DNA from: an uncultured Sphingomonas sp.
GTDB taxonomy: Bacteria; Pseudomonadota; Alphaproteobacteria; Sphingomonadales; Sphingomonadaceae
Length of the DNA: 64,000 nucleotides
Direction of reading: 5' to 3'
NCBI RefSeq assembly: GCF_913062585.1
Contig: NZ_CAJXWX010000009.1
Location: 61,019-125,018 of the forward strand
Both the position numbers and the translations under genes were made by a program. The notes under the pieces were generated by a model. It was given only the letters and a program-made list of their open reading frames with translations, was not told where the DNA came from and searched no databases. Positions 49,218 through 58,109 of the stretch are shown in pieces. Each line of letters begins with the position of its first letter. Position 1 is the first letter of the stretch.

Positions 49218-51320
49218 CTATAGCCGGTAGCCCAGCGACACCATCACGTTGCGTGGGGCGGATACGAAACAGTCGCCGCGGGCCAGGCACGAGGCATAGG
49301 CGCGATTGTCGAGCAGATTGGTGGCGTTGACACGCAGGCGCCAGCGGTCGCGCTCCAGCTCGACCAGCGCGTCGACCATCGTGCGGGCGGGCGTGACAAG
49401 GGTCCATGCGGCATTGCTCGACACCTGCTCGCCGAGATAGCGCACGCCCGCACCCAGCCGCAGCGTCGCCCAATCGCCCGGGATTGTCTTGGTGCCCCAG
49501 GCCGATGCGGTGTGACGCGACAGATAGCCGATCTCGCCCGTGTCGCCATCGACATCGTTGAACCCATAAGCGAGCGACAGGTCGTAATGGTCCGGCAGGG
49601 TGCGCGTCGCCTCCACCTCGAACCCCTTGGTGGTCAGCGTGCCGGCCTGAATCTGGCCGAGCGGGTTGGTGGGATCGGTGACGGGCCGGTTGCGTTCCTT
49701 GATATGAAAGCCGGTCAGCGTCACCAGCGTGGCCCTGTCCGGCTGCCACTTCACGCCGCCTTCGAACTGCCGGCCGGTCTGCGGGCGGAAGGGAATGCCG
49801 GAGGTGGTCCGGCCCGCGATCGGTTGAAAGCTTTCCGTATAGCTGACGAAGGGCGACAGGCCCGCCCCGACCTCGCCGATGATGCCTGCGCGGAAGGTGG
49901 TGGCGGTATCGGTGGTATGGCTGGTCGTTCCGGTCGCGGTGTTCAGGCTGGATCCGCGCACCCGGTCGCGCCGCGCGCCCAGTACCACCGACACGCGGTC
50001 CCACAGCCGGATCTGATCCTGGACGTAGAGGCCGAGCTGCTTCTGCGTATCGCGGTTGAAAGGGGCGACGAGCGGCGGCTCGACGATCGCGCCATAGTCG
50101 ATATTGTAGAGGTCGATGATCTGGAACCCGTAATTGTCGCTCTTGCGAACCTGGTTCCAGCTGTAATCGACACCGGCCAGCAGCGTATGCTTGACCGCCG
50201 GGCCGGTGTCGAAGCGCCACTGGATATTATTGTCGGTCGAGAACACGTCCAGCCGTGCCAGCGACGATCCTGCATACAGCCCGACGCGCCGCCCGTTGCT
50301 GCCCGGTATATAGGGATCGGTCGGATTGCTGTAGCTGTTGACGTAGTGGGTGAAGTAATCGACGTCGCTGTCGATATAGCGCGCCTTCAGGCTGAGCTTC
50401 AGGTCGTCGGTAAAGCGGTGCGTGACGATGCCCGACCCCTGCAGCAGCCGTCCGTCATAGCGATCATAGCCCGGCTTGCCGATGAACTGGTAGCGCGGCA
50501 GGCGCGGATTGCCGGGATTGTCACGCAGCGTGCCGACGACCGGCAGGAAGTTGGGCGTCGAACCGCTCCGGTCGTCCTGATAGAGGCCAAGCAGGGTGAT
50601 GTCCGTGCGGGTGCCCGGTCGCCACGTCACGGAGGGTGCGATCATCACCCGGTCGTCCGGGACATGGTCGACATAGGTATCGGCATCGCGGGCCCGCAAG
50701 ACAACCCGCGCCGCCAGCGTATCGCCCAGCCTGGCGTTCACGTCGGCAAGCACTTCCTTGCGGTCGTAGCTGCCATAGACGAGGTTTAGGTCCGCGCTGT
50801 TGGTGAACAGCGGCGTCTTCGACACAAGGTTGATGATCCCGCCGATCGAACCCTGGCCGAACAGAACCGAGGCGGGACCGCGCACCACCTCCACTCGCGA
50901 GAAGTTATAGGGGTCGGCGGTGATGCTGGCATAATAGCTGAAGATGTCGCGCATACCGTCGCGGAACTGCAGCGCATTGACGCCTCGTATCGTGAAGGTG
51001 TCGACGCGCGTATCGCGCCCATAGGCGTCGGAGTTGACCCCGGCGGCATAGCGGACCGTATCGGCGATGTTGATCGCGCCCTGCGCCAGATAGACGTCAT
51101 CGGTGATGACGGTGAGCGGCTGCGGCACCTGGATCAGCGGCGTCTCGGTCTTGGTCGCGGCGAACGTCTCGTCCCGGCGGCCTTCGACCAGAATCTCCCG
51201 CTGGTCCTCCGCCTTCGTCTCGGCGGACGCGCGGTCGTTGCGATCGTCCGGCGCAGCGGCCGATGCGGGCGAACCGACGAGTGCCGCCAGCGCAACGCCG
51301 GCGAGAATGATAGCCTTCAT
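49218..51320 (-). CDS. TonB-dependent siderophore receptor
   Basis: The 700-residue outer-membrane protein starts at MKAIILAGVALAALVGSPAS. The plug region has TPLIQVPQPLTVITDDV and VEVVRGPASVLFGQGSIGGIIN, typical of ferric siderophore receptors (FhuA/FpvA class). The barrel ends in NVMVSLGYRL. A Fur-box-like sequence lies 33-50 bases upstream of the start, so iron limitation should induce it. No siderophore synthesis genes are adjacent, so it may take up foreign siderophores. Confidence 0.92.
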   Translation of the reverse strand: MKAIILAGVALAALVGSPASAAAPDDRNDRASAETKAEDQREILVEGRRDETFAATKTETPLIQVPQPLTVITDDVYLAQGAINIADTVRYAAGVNSDAYGRDTRVDTFTIRGVNALQFRDGMRDIFSYYASITADPYNFSRVEVVRGPASVLFGQGSIGGIINLVSKTPLFTNSADLNLVYGSYDRKEVLADVNARLGDTLAARVVLRARDADTYVDHVPDDRVMIAPSVTWRPGTRTDITLLGLYQDDRSGSTPNFLPVVGTLRDNPGNPRLPRYQFIGKPGYDRYDGRLLQGSGIVTHRFTDDLKLSLKARYIDSDVDYFTHYVNSYSNPTDPYIPGSNGRRVGLYAGSSLARLDVFSTDNNIQWRFDTGPAVKHTLLAGVDYSWNQVRKSDNYGFQIIDLYNIDYGAIVEPPLVAPFNRDTQKQLGLYVQDQIRLWDRVSVVLGARRDRVRGSSLNTATGTTSHTTDTATTFRAGIIGEVGAGLSPFVSYTESFQPIAGRTTSGIPFRPQTGRQFEGGVKWQPDRATLVTLTGFHIKERNRPVTDPTNPLGQIQAGTLTTKGFEVEATRTLPDHYDLSLAYGFNDVDGDTGEIGYLSRHTASAWGTKTIPGDWATLRLGAGVRYLGEQVSSNAAWTLVTPARTMVDALVELERDRWRLRVNATNLLDNRAYASCLARGDCFVSAPRNVMVSLGYRL

Positions 51321-51353
51321 GAATATGTGCCCCCGTTGATATTTCGGAGGCGC

Positions 51354-51370
51354 AATAATGATAATGATAC
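51354..51370 (-). promoter_or_regulatory. Fur-box-like site upstream of the siderophore receptor
   Basis: The plus strand reads AATAATGATAATGATAC, which matches the repeated GATAAT hexamers of the classical Fur box. It lies 33-50 bases before the receptor start, where a repressor would block the promoter. Confidence 0.65.
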
Positions 51371-51626
51371 CGAGTCGCAATATATGTTTTATTGGTGGAA
51401 GGCCGGGGGCGGTATTTCCTGAATCGGTCGGAGTCGTATCCGAGGGAAATCGGGCGCTTCGGTCCGATCGACACTCGTTCGGTTCCGGCCCTCCGAAAGA
51501 GCTGACTACCGGCTGTGGCAGGACCGGGAATGGCGGGTTGGAACGACGGACCAGGCCCATGGGATGGGCATCCTGGCCCTGGTTCCTTCCGCATTCTCCT
51601 GCACCCCAGCGGTTACACCGCCCATG

Positions 51627-51660
51627 AAAAACGCCCTCCTTCCGCCGGGGAAGGAGGGCG
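51627..51660 (-). terminator. Rho-independent terminator of rne
   Basis: An 11-base-pair perfect stem (51632-51642 with 51650-51660) with a 7-base loop is followed on the minus strand by a T-run (AAAAA at 51627-51631 on the plus strand). It starts 25 bases behind the rne stop. Confidence 0.85.
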
Positions 51661-51684
51661 TCTTTGCGCGTGTCGTGAGGGCGG

Positions 51685-54342
51685 TCAGGCGCCGAAGGTG
51701 CGCTGCCACCAGCCGCGACGCGGAGCGTCCGACGAGGGGGTTTCCTCGGTCGCTTCCTCCGCGGGCGCGGGCTCGGCGGCCGGGGCTTCCTCGGCGACCG
51801 GTTCGGCGGCGACCTTGGGCGCGGCCTTCTTGCGGACGCGCTTGGGCTTGGCTGGGGCTTGGACCGAGGCTTCGGCCGGCGCTTCCGCCTCAGCCTCGAC
51901 CACCGGCGCGGCTTCGTCGGCGACCGGCTCGGCGGCGACCTTGGGCGCGGCCTTCTTGCGAACGCGCTTGGGCTTGGCGGGCGCTTCCGGCTCGGCCACT
52001 GGAGCTTCGGCCACCGGCGCTTCCTCGGCCACCGGCGTCTCGGTCGCTTCGGTCACGACCGGCGCAGCCTTGCGGGCACGCGGACGGCGGCGGGTCTTGG
52101 GGGCCTCGCTCGCCTCGACCTCGGCGATCGCCAGCGGCGTCGTCACCGGAGCGGCGTCGCCCGCCTCGATCGGCTCGGCGATGGTCAGCGGCTCATCCGC
52201 CGCATCCTCGTCGGCGGTCGTGTCGGCCCCAGCCTCGATGGCGTCGTTCGCGCCACCTTCGGCCCGACGACCACCCCGGCGACCGCGACGGCCACGACGA
52301 CGGCGACCGCCTTCGCGCGCTTCGGCGTCGGTCGCTTCGACCGGCTCGGCGGCTTCGTCCTCAGCCACCTCGTCGGCGGTCTCGTCCTCGACCTCGTCCG
52401 AGGTTTCTTCACCCTCGGCGCCTTCGCCACCCTCGGCACCGCCACGGTTGCGGCGGCCGCGACGGCGACGGCGGCGCTTGCGGCCGCCGTCGCCGTCTTC
52501 GCGCGGTTCACGCTGGGCCGGTGCTTCGGTCACGGCCTCTTCGGCCTCTTCCTCGTCCTCTTCTTCCTCGATCTCGTCGATCAGATCGTCCTCATCCTCC
52601 TCGACGGGCAGGAGCATGTCGATCTTGGGCGCATAAGCCGGCGGCGGGCCCGAGGCCTCGACCGTCATGCGCGCACCCTCTTCCTCGCGGTCGGGGATGA
52701 TCTCGACGGTCACGCCGTAGCGATCCTCGATCTCGGCGATGTCGGCGCGCTTGCGGTTCAGCACATAGACGGCCGCTTCCTGGCTGGCGCGCAGCGTCAG
52801 GATCGAGCCGCGACCGCGCGCGGCCTCGTCCTCGATCAGGCGCAGCGCCGACAGGCCCGAGGACGAGGCAGTGCGGACCAGGCCGGTGCCCTCGCAATGC
52901 GGGCAGGGGCGGGTCGAGGCTTCGAGCACGCCGGTGCGCAGGCGCTGGCGGCTCATTTCCATCAGGCCGAAGGACGAGATGCGGCCGACCTGGATGCGGG
53001 CGCGATCGTTCTTCAGCGCCTCCTTCATCGCCTTCTCGACCTTCCGGACATTGGAATTGTTGTCCATGTCGATGAAGTCGATGACGACGAGGCCCGCCAT
53101 ATCGCGCAGACGCAGCTGGCGCGCGATTTCCTGCGCGGCTTCGAGGTTGGTCGCGGTCGCGGTCTGCTCGATATTATGCTCGCGGGTCGAACGGCCGGAG
53201 TTGATGTCGATCGAGACGAGCGCCTCGGTCGGGTTGATGACCAGATAGCCGCCCGACTTCAGCTGGACGACCGGATTATACATCGCGGCCAGCTGGTCCT
53301 CGACATGCGCGCGCTGGAACAGCGGCACGGCGTCGGCATATTGCTTCACCCGACGCGCATGGGTCGGCATCAGCAGGCGCATGAATTCCTTCGCCTGGCG
53401 ATAGCCTTCCTCGCCCTCGACGATCACTTCCTCGATCTCGCGATTATAGATGTCGCGGATCGCGCGCTTGATCAGGTCGCTGTCGCCATAGATCAGCGCG
53501 GGCGCCGAGCTGTGCAGCGTCTTCTCGCGAATGCCGTCCCACAGGCGCGCCAGATAGTCGAAGTCGCGCTTAATCTCGGTCTTGGTCCGCTGCAGCCCTG
53601 CGGTGCGGACGATGCAGCCCATGGTCGAGGGCAGCGCCAGATCGGCCATGATCGACTTCAGCCGCTTGCGGTCGGCCGCGTTCGAGATCTTCCGGCTGAT
53701 GCCGCCGCCGTGCGACGTGTTGGGCATCAGCACGCAATAGCGACCGGCCAGCGACAGGTAGGTCGTCAGCGCCGCGCCCTTGTTGCCGCGCTCTTCCTTG
53801 ACGATCTGGACCAGCAGCACCTGGCGGCGATGAATGACGTCCTGGATCTTGTAGCGGCGGCGCAGATTCTGGCGACGCTGGCGCAACGCCTCGACCTGGT
53901 CGTCATTGACGGTCGACTTTTTCGGGCGGGGCGCGGCCTCACCGTCCTCGTCGTCATGGTGGTCGTCGGCATGGTCGCCGTCATCCTCATGATCGTCGTG
54001 ATCCTCGTCGTCCTCGGCATCGAGTTCGGCGCGAAGGGCGGCCTCTTCGGCGGCGTGTTCGGCCTCTTCGCGCAGCAGGGCTTCGCGATCTTCCTTGGGG
54101 ATCTGGTAATAGTCGGGGTGGATTTCCGAAAAGGCCAGGAAGCCGTGACGGTTGCCGCCGTAATCGACGAACGCCGCCTGCAGCGACGGTTCGACGCGGG
54201 TCACCTTGGCGAGGTAGATATTGCCCTTGAGCTGCTTGCGCTCGGCGGACTCGAAGTCGAATTCCTCGATCCGGTTACCCTTGACGACGGCCACCCGGGT
54301 CTCTTCCCGGTGGCGTGCGTCGATCAGCATACGCGTGGTCAT
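51685..54342 (-). CDS. rne: Ribonuclease E/G
   Basis: The 885-residue endoribonuclease starts at MTTRMLIDARHREETRVAVV. The S1 RNA-binding domain (about residues 35-205) is split by a highly acidic, His-rich insert (about 95-140). The catalytic part includes VVIDFIDMDNN, with magnesium-binding Asp, and the Zn-link CPHC (TRPCPHCEGTG). From about residue 560, a long low-complexity tail alternates acidic, Arg-rich (GGRKRRRRRRGRRNRGG) and Ala/Pro-rich stretches, with a tandem repeat near the end. It processes rRNA, tRNA and mRNA and probably scaffolds a degradosome. The start is chosen at the conserved MTTRMLID; a 58-codon open extension is not used. Confidence 0.95.
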   Translation of the reverse strand: MTTRMLIDARHREETRVAVVKGNRIEEFDFESAERKQLKGNIYLAKVTRVEPSLQAAFVDYGGNRHGFLAFSEIHPDYYQIPKEDREALLREEAEHAAEEAALRAELDAEDDEDHDDHEDDGDHADDHHDDEDGEAAPRPKKSTVNDDQVEALRQRRQNLRRRYKIQDVIHRRQVLLVQIVKEERGNKGAALTTYLSLAGRYCVLMPNTSHGGGISRKISNAADRKRLKSIMADLALPSTMGCIVRTAGLQRTKTEIKRDFDYLARLWDGIREKTLHSSAPALIYGDSDLIKRAIRDIYNREIEEVIVEGEEGYRQAKEFMRLLMPTHARRVKQYADAVPLFQRAHVEDQLAAMYNPVVQLKSGGYLVINPTEALVSIDINSGRSTREHNIEQTATATNLEAAQEIARQLRLRDMAGLVVIDFIDMDNNSNVRKVEKAMKEALKNDRARIQVGRISSFGLMEMSRQRLRTGVLEASTRPCPHCEGTGLVRTASSSGLSALRLIEDEAARGRGSILTLRASQEAAVYVLNRKRADIAEIEDRYGVTVEIIPDREEEGARMTVEASGPPPAYAPKIDMLLPVEEDEDDLIDEIEEEEDEEEAEEAVTEAPAQREPREDGDGGRKRRRRRRGRRNRGGAEGGEGAEGEETSDEVEDETADEVAEDEAAEPVEATDAEAREGGRRRRGRRGRRGGRRAEGGANDAIEAGADTTADEDAADEPLTIAEPIEAGDAAPVTTPLAIAEVEASEAPKTRRRPRARKAAPVVTEATETPVAEEAPVAEAPVAEPEAPAKPKRVRKKAAPKVAAEPVADEAAPVVEAEAEAPAEASVQAPAKPKRVRKKAAPKVAAEPVAEEAPAAEPAPAEEATEETPSSDAPRRGWWQRTFGA
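51791..51984 (-). repeat. Tandem-type repeat in the rne C-terminal coding region
   Basis: Segments 51791-51858 and 51917-51984 are near-identical direct repeats of about 68 bases that encode PAKPKRVRKKAAPKVAAEPV twice. They give two basic KPKRVRKK patches in an Ala/Glu-rich tail and may expand or contract by recombination. Confidence 0.75.
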
Positions 54343-54829
54343 TATGAAGTCTCCACGCGCGCGCCGGGCCCTGTGGCAGCCGTCGCGCGCGGTAAATAGG
54401 ATGGGCGGCGGCGCGGGGCGCCGGTCCGCTGGAAAAAACGGAAAGCGTGCCGCTCTCAGTCGCAGCACCGGCAACGGGGCCGGGGCGGACCCACGACACC
54501 GCGATCCCACCGGCAAAGGCCGGTCGGTCAGCGGGGTGGATCATATGCGTCATGCGAGCGTCAACCTGGTTGGCCCGGGCGAGGGTTCTCGCAATCCCGG
54601 TCCTGTAGAGATGGCCCCGTCCCGATCGGTTGGGAGAGGTGATCGAGGCCGGGGTCCGATGACGTGCTAGCATCATCGAAACGTTTCCGCAACAGGCGGG
54701 AAACCGCCGGTTTTGGCGGCCAAAAAATGCCGAATTGCCGGTTAACCAATGGTTGAAAGCCTGCTGTCAGCCGCGGGCCACTATGCCGACCCTTCGATCC
54801 CCAGGATCGCGAAAAAGGGTTTGGGTACG
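54343..54829. other. 487-base divergent region between rne and the amidase gene
   Basis: No supported gene is present. It contains a CCGCC-GGTTTT-GGCGG hairpin (54704-54719) and AACCAATGGTT (54744-54754). It must hold both promoters and a long leader for rne. Confidence 0.55.
54664..54692 (-). promoter_or_regulatory. Candidate rne promoter
   Basis: Read on the minus strand, TTGCGG (54692-54687) and TAGCAC (54669-54664) are spaced by 17 bases. If used, the rne leader would be about 310 bases long, similar to the long autoregulatory leader of E. coli rne. The hexamers are not close to consensus. Confidence 0.25.
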
Positions 54830-56065
54830 ATGGCTTTTCGCTGGACCAGCGGCAGGCGCGCACGGCAATGTGGCCGGGTCGTGCTGATGCTGTTCTCTCT
54901 CCTGTTCGGGCTGTTCGCACCCGTCGGTGCATGGGCGGCGACGGTGCAGAAGGTCGTGGTGCGCGGGGCGCAGCTGATCATCCGGTTCGATGCGCCCGTG
55001 AAGCGCGCGCGCAGCGTGATGCTGGGCGAGCAGCGCCGGGTGGCGATCGACGTGACCGGCGCCTCGCCAGGACGGCTGAGCGTGCGCAGTGGTGCGGTGC
55101 GCGGCCTGGAGCAGACGCTGATCCGGCCCGGCGTCACCCGGCTGACCTTCTCGCTGTCGCAGAGCGCGACGATCTTCGACGGTGGATTCGACGACGACGC
55201 ACGGCAATTGTCGCTGACGCTGAAACCGGTGAATCAGGGCTATACCCAGGCGAGTTTTGCGGGCGGACTCGATTTCTTCCCGTTCCATTTCCAGCGCAAA
55301 CCCGCCTACACGCTGACCGTGCCGGTGCCGACTGCGGCGCGCAGCCTGCCGCTGCCGCGCGTCAAGGGCGCCGACAACCGGCCGCTGGTGGTGATCGACG
55401 CAGGCCATGGCGGCGTCGATCCCGGCGCGATCAACCCGGTCACGGGCCTGCGCGAAAAGGACGTGACGCTGGCCATCGCCAAGCAGATTCGCGACACGCT
55501 GGTCGCGAGTGGCCGGGTGCGCGCCGCTTTGACTCGCGAGGACGACCGCTACATCCTCCACCGCGAGCGTTACGGCATTGCGCGGCGGCTGCACGCCGAC
55601 CTGTTCATCTCGATCCATTGCGACAGCGCCGGGGCGGGCGAAGCGCGCGGGGCGACCGCCTATACCCTGTCCGACGTCGCCTCCGACAAGGAGGCCGCAC
55701 GGCTGGCGGCGCGCGAGAACAAGGCGGACGTGATCGCGGGCGTCGACCTAGGGGGCAATAGCGACGTCTCGACCATATTGATCGACCTGACACAGCGCGA
55801 GACGATGAACGCCTCGGCCAGCTTCGCGCGCCTGCTGGGCCGCGAGGCGCAGCCGCTGATCCCGGTCAAGCCGACCTTCCACCGCATGGCCTCGCTGATG
55901 GTGCTGAAGGCGCCCGACATGCCGTCGATCCTGTTCGAAACGGGCTATATCTCGAACATGCAGGACGCCGCGTTCCTGGACAGCCGCGAAGGTCGCGAGC
56001 GGATCGCCAGGGCGGTGCTGCAGGCGGTCGAGGTGCATTTCGCCAGGCGGATGGCGGCGCGATAA
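54830..56065 (+). CDS. N-acetylmuramoyl-L-alanine amidase (Amidase_3, AmiC-like)
   Basis: The 411-residue exported enzyme starts at MAFRWTSGRRARQ with a signal peptide ending near GAWA. The N-terminal AMIN-type domain (about residues 38-150) is followed by the zinc-dependent amidase_3 domain. The latter has VVIDAGHGGVDPGA (zinc His), the Glu of REKDVTLAIAKQI, HADLFISIHCDSA (second zinc His) and the catalytic Glu in ILFETGYISN. It cleaves the bond between muramic acid and the stem peptide at the septum and is usually controlled by EnvC/NlpD-type activators. Confidence 0.94.
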   Translation: MAFRWTSGRRARQCGRVVLMLFSLLFGLFAPVGAWAATVQKVVVRGAQLIIRFDAPVKRARSVMLGEQRRVAIDVTGASPGRLSVRSGAVRGLEQTLIRPGVTRLTFSLSQSATIFDGGFDDDARQLSLTLKPVNQGYTQASFAGGLDFFPFHFQRKPAYTLTVPVPTAARSLPLPRVKGADNRPLVVIDAGHGGVDPGAINPVTGLREKDVTLAIAKQIRDTLVASGRVRAALTREDDRYILHRERYGIARRLHADLFISIHCDSAGAGEARGATAYTLSDVASDKEAARLAARENKADVIAGVDLGGNSDVSTILIDLTQRETMNASASFARLLGREAQPLIPVKPTFHRMASLMVLKAPDMPSILFETGYISNMQDAAFLDSREGRERIARAVLQAVEVHFARRMAAR

Positions 56066-56092
56066 ACGATCGAAGCCGATATTCTCCGCTGC

Positions 56093-56242
56093 TCAGGGTA
56101 TCGCGCGTTCGCCCTCGACGGTCCGATCATGCACCGACTGCAGCCGCAAGACGGGGCCCGGCGGCGTTTGGGCCGCGTCGATGACAGGCGAAATTGCGAG
56201 CCATATGAGCACCGCAGCAAATATTCGCAAAGTCGTCGCCAT
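56093..56242 (-). CDS. Small exported peptide (49 residues)
   Basis: The reading frame MATTLRIFAAVLIWLAISPV (then IDAAQTPPG) encodes a convincing signal peptide followed by a mature part of only about 25 residues ending in VEGERAIP. A GGAGGGG Shine-Dalgarno lies about 7 bases upstream of the ATG. It converges on the amidase gene with a 27-base gap. No family is recognised. Confidence 0.5.
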   Translation of the reverse strand: MATTLRIFAAVLIWLAISPVIDAAQTPPGPVLRLQSVHDRTVEGERAIP

Positions 56243-56422
56243 TGCCCCGCCCCTCCATCCCGTCTCGCGCTGCCATGTCGACATGCCATCTCAAGTCGCC
56301 ATCGGTATGGGCGCTGGCGCGCGACATGGGCTCGATTTCGGTCGCGGATGGCGAAACGGCGGTTGCACCATGGATTTGCCGCACGGTAAGGCTGGCGATC
56401 TCCGGCATTTGGCAGGCGGTCG

Positions 56423-57052
56423 ATGGCGTCCAGCAATTATTCTCTTTCGCACAAGAAGGCGCGTACCATCCGGTGGATGGGCATGGGCTTCCTGTTGATC
56501 GCCCTGATGCTGGTTGTGTCCACGGCCACCAACAGTCTCGTTCCGGGCATGTCGATCGAGTGCGACCTGCCACGGCCCTGCCATGACGCCTCCGATCCGA
56601 TGAACCTGCTGCCCGACGCATCGCGCGCTGCGGTTCGCGCCGATCCCGTCATGCATCGGCACTATGTCGATTGGGTCGCGAGGCCCGGCGTGCGGATCGC
56701 GCTGGCGGTGGTCAACCTGATCGCGTTCGGTCCGACCACCGCCTTGTTGCTGTCGCTTGGCATGGCATTCCGGATGATGGGGCGCCAGGGCGGGCAGGGG
56801 CTGGTCCGCGCCTTGCCGTGGTTGCGGTGGGCCTGCCGAGCCGCGATCCTGTTGGCGGTGACGCAGTTGCTCAAACAGTTCCTACTGTCCGCGGTGCTCC
56901 TGCTCGGTGTCGATCGGCCCACGCTGCTGGACTTCACGATCGACTTCAACATAACGCTGCTCCCGCTGTTGATGGCCAGCGCCGCCTATGCCACCGTCTG
57001 GGCGCTTCGGGCCGGGATGCGCGCGGAGGAGGACTTGGCGCGCTTCGTCTGA
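56423..57052 (+). CDS. Hypothetical integral membrane protein
   Basis: The 209-residue protein has four hydrophobic segments (about residues 18-38, 92-112, 135-162 and 172-195). An exposed loop between the first two contains two Cys ([12 protein letters not shown]). The ending [14 protein letters not shown] resembles the tail of DUF2975-type membrane proteins, but I am not certain. It lies between the amidase gene and trhO on the same strand, 49 bases before trhO. Function unknown. Confidence 0.75.
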   Translation: MASSNYSLSHKKARTIRWMGMGFLLIALMLVVSTATNSLVPGMSIECDLPRPCHDASDPMNLLPDASRAAVRADPVMHRHYVDWVARPGVRIALAVVNLIAFGPTTALLLSLGMAFRMMGRQGGQGLVRALPWLRWACRAAILLAVTQLLKQFLLSAVLLLGVDRPTLLDFTIDFNITLLPLLMASAAYATVWALRAGMRAEEDLARFV

Positions 57053-57101
57053 TCGCGACGCGCTCTGGCTCCCCTGGCGCGATCGGCGTAAAGGCGCGGA
57101 C

Positions 57102-58055
57102 ATGATCCGTGTCTGTGCCCTGTATCGTTTCGCCGCATTTCCCGACCCCGCCGCGCTGCGCGCGCCGCTTCTGGCGGTCGCCGAGGCGAACGGTATCCGG
57201 GGCACGCTGCTGCTGGCGGACGAAGGGATCAACGGCACCGTGGCGGGCGCCCATGACGCGATCGAGGCGCTGCTGGATCATATCCGCACGCTGCCGGGTT
57301 GCGCCGATCTGGATTACAAGGACTCCGGCGCGGAGACGATGCCATTCCACCGGATGAAGGTGCGGTTGAAGCGTGAGATCGTGTCGATGGGCGTGGACGG
57401 GATCGACCCGACGCGGGAGGTCGGCACCTATGTCGCGGGCGCGGAATGGAATGCGCTGATCGCCGATCCGGGCACGCTGTTGATCGACACGCGCAACGAT
57501 TATGAGGTGGCGATCGGCACGTTCGACGGTGCGGTCGATCCCGGGACGAAGAGTTTCCGCGACTTTCCCGGCTGGTTCCGCGCGCATCGCGACGAACTGA
57601 TGGCGGGCAAGTCCAAGGTCGCGATGTTCTGCACCGGCGGCATACGCTGCGAAAAGGCGACCGCGTTCCTGAAGGCGGAAGGGGTCGCGGACGTCTTCCA
57701 CCTCGACGGCGGCATCCTGAAATATCTGGAGACGGTCCCTGAGGAGCAGAGCCGCTGGAACGGCGAATGTTTCGTCTTCGACGCGCGCGTGGCGGTGGGG
57801 CATGGGCTGGCGCAAGGGTCTCATGGCCTGTGCCATGGCTGTCGGATGCCGGTCGGGCCGGAGGATCGCGCCTCGCCGCTTTATGTGGAGGGGGTGAGCT
57901 GCCCCGCCTGCCACGGCACGCGCGACGCCGAGCGGCTGGCGGCCTATGCCGAGCGGCATCGGCAGGAGGCGCTGGCGGCGGCGCGAGGGCAGGCGCATGT
58001 CGGCGCGCGCTATCCGGGACCGGACGAACCGCGCGACGAACCGCCCGCCGCCTGA
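57102..58055 (+). CDS. trhO: tRNA uridine(34) hydroxylase, rhodanese-type (TrhO)
   Basis: The 317-residue protein has the N-terminal ferredoxin-like domain with [14 protein letters not shown], then [17 protein letters not shown], a rhodanese domain with active-site C177 in [12 protein letters not shown], and a C-terminal Cys cluster (CHGC and CPAC). This is the YceA/TrhO family, which uses oxygen to hydroxylate U34 of tRNA, an alternative to prephenate-dependent TrhP. The start at [10 protein letters not shown] is chosen because the domain begins there. Confidence 0.93.
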   Translation: MIRVCALYRFAAFPDPAALRAPLLAVAEANGIRGTLLLADEGINGTVAGAHDAIEALLDHIRTLPGCADLDYKDSGAETMPFHRMKVRLKREIVSMGVDGIDPTREVGTYVAGAEWNALIADPGTLLIDTRNDYEVAIGTFDGAVDPGTKSFRDFPGWFRAHRDELMAGKSKVAMFCTGGIRCEKATAFLKAEGVADVFHLDGGILKYLETVPEEQSRWNGECFVFDARVAVGHGLAQGSHGLCHGCRMPVGPEDRASPLYVEGVSCPACHGTRDAERLAAYAERHRQEALAAARGQAHVGARYPGPDEPRDEPPAA

Positions 58056-58109
58056 CGCCAAGCGGGTGGCAAGCGCGGGGGAACCTGCTACACGAACGCC
58101 CGAAAAGCC

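Larger units (their letters stand above)
51321..51684. other. 364-base gap between the siderophore receptor and rne
   Basis: It holds the receptor's leader and Fur-box-like site near 51354-51370, an AT-rich stretch unlike its surroundings, a GCCCAT-GGG-ATGGGC hairpin at 51555-51569, and the terminator of rne at 51627-51660. I see no gene. Confidence 0.6.

Noticed and set aside
51859..54399. 846-codon open frame on the plus strand
   Set aside because: It is antisense to rne, which has conserved S1, catalytic and Zn-link motifs. The plus-strand product has no recognisable domain.
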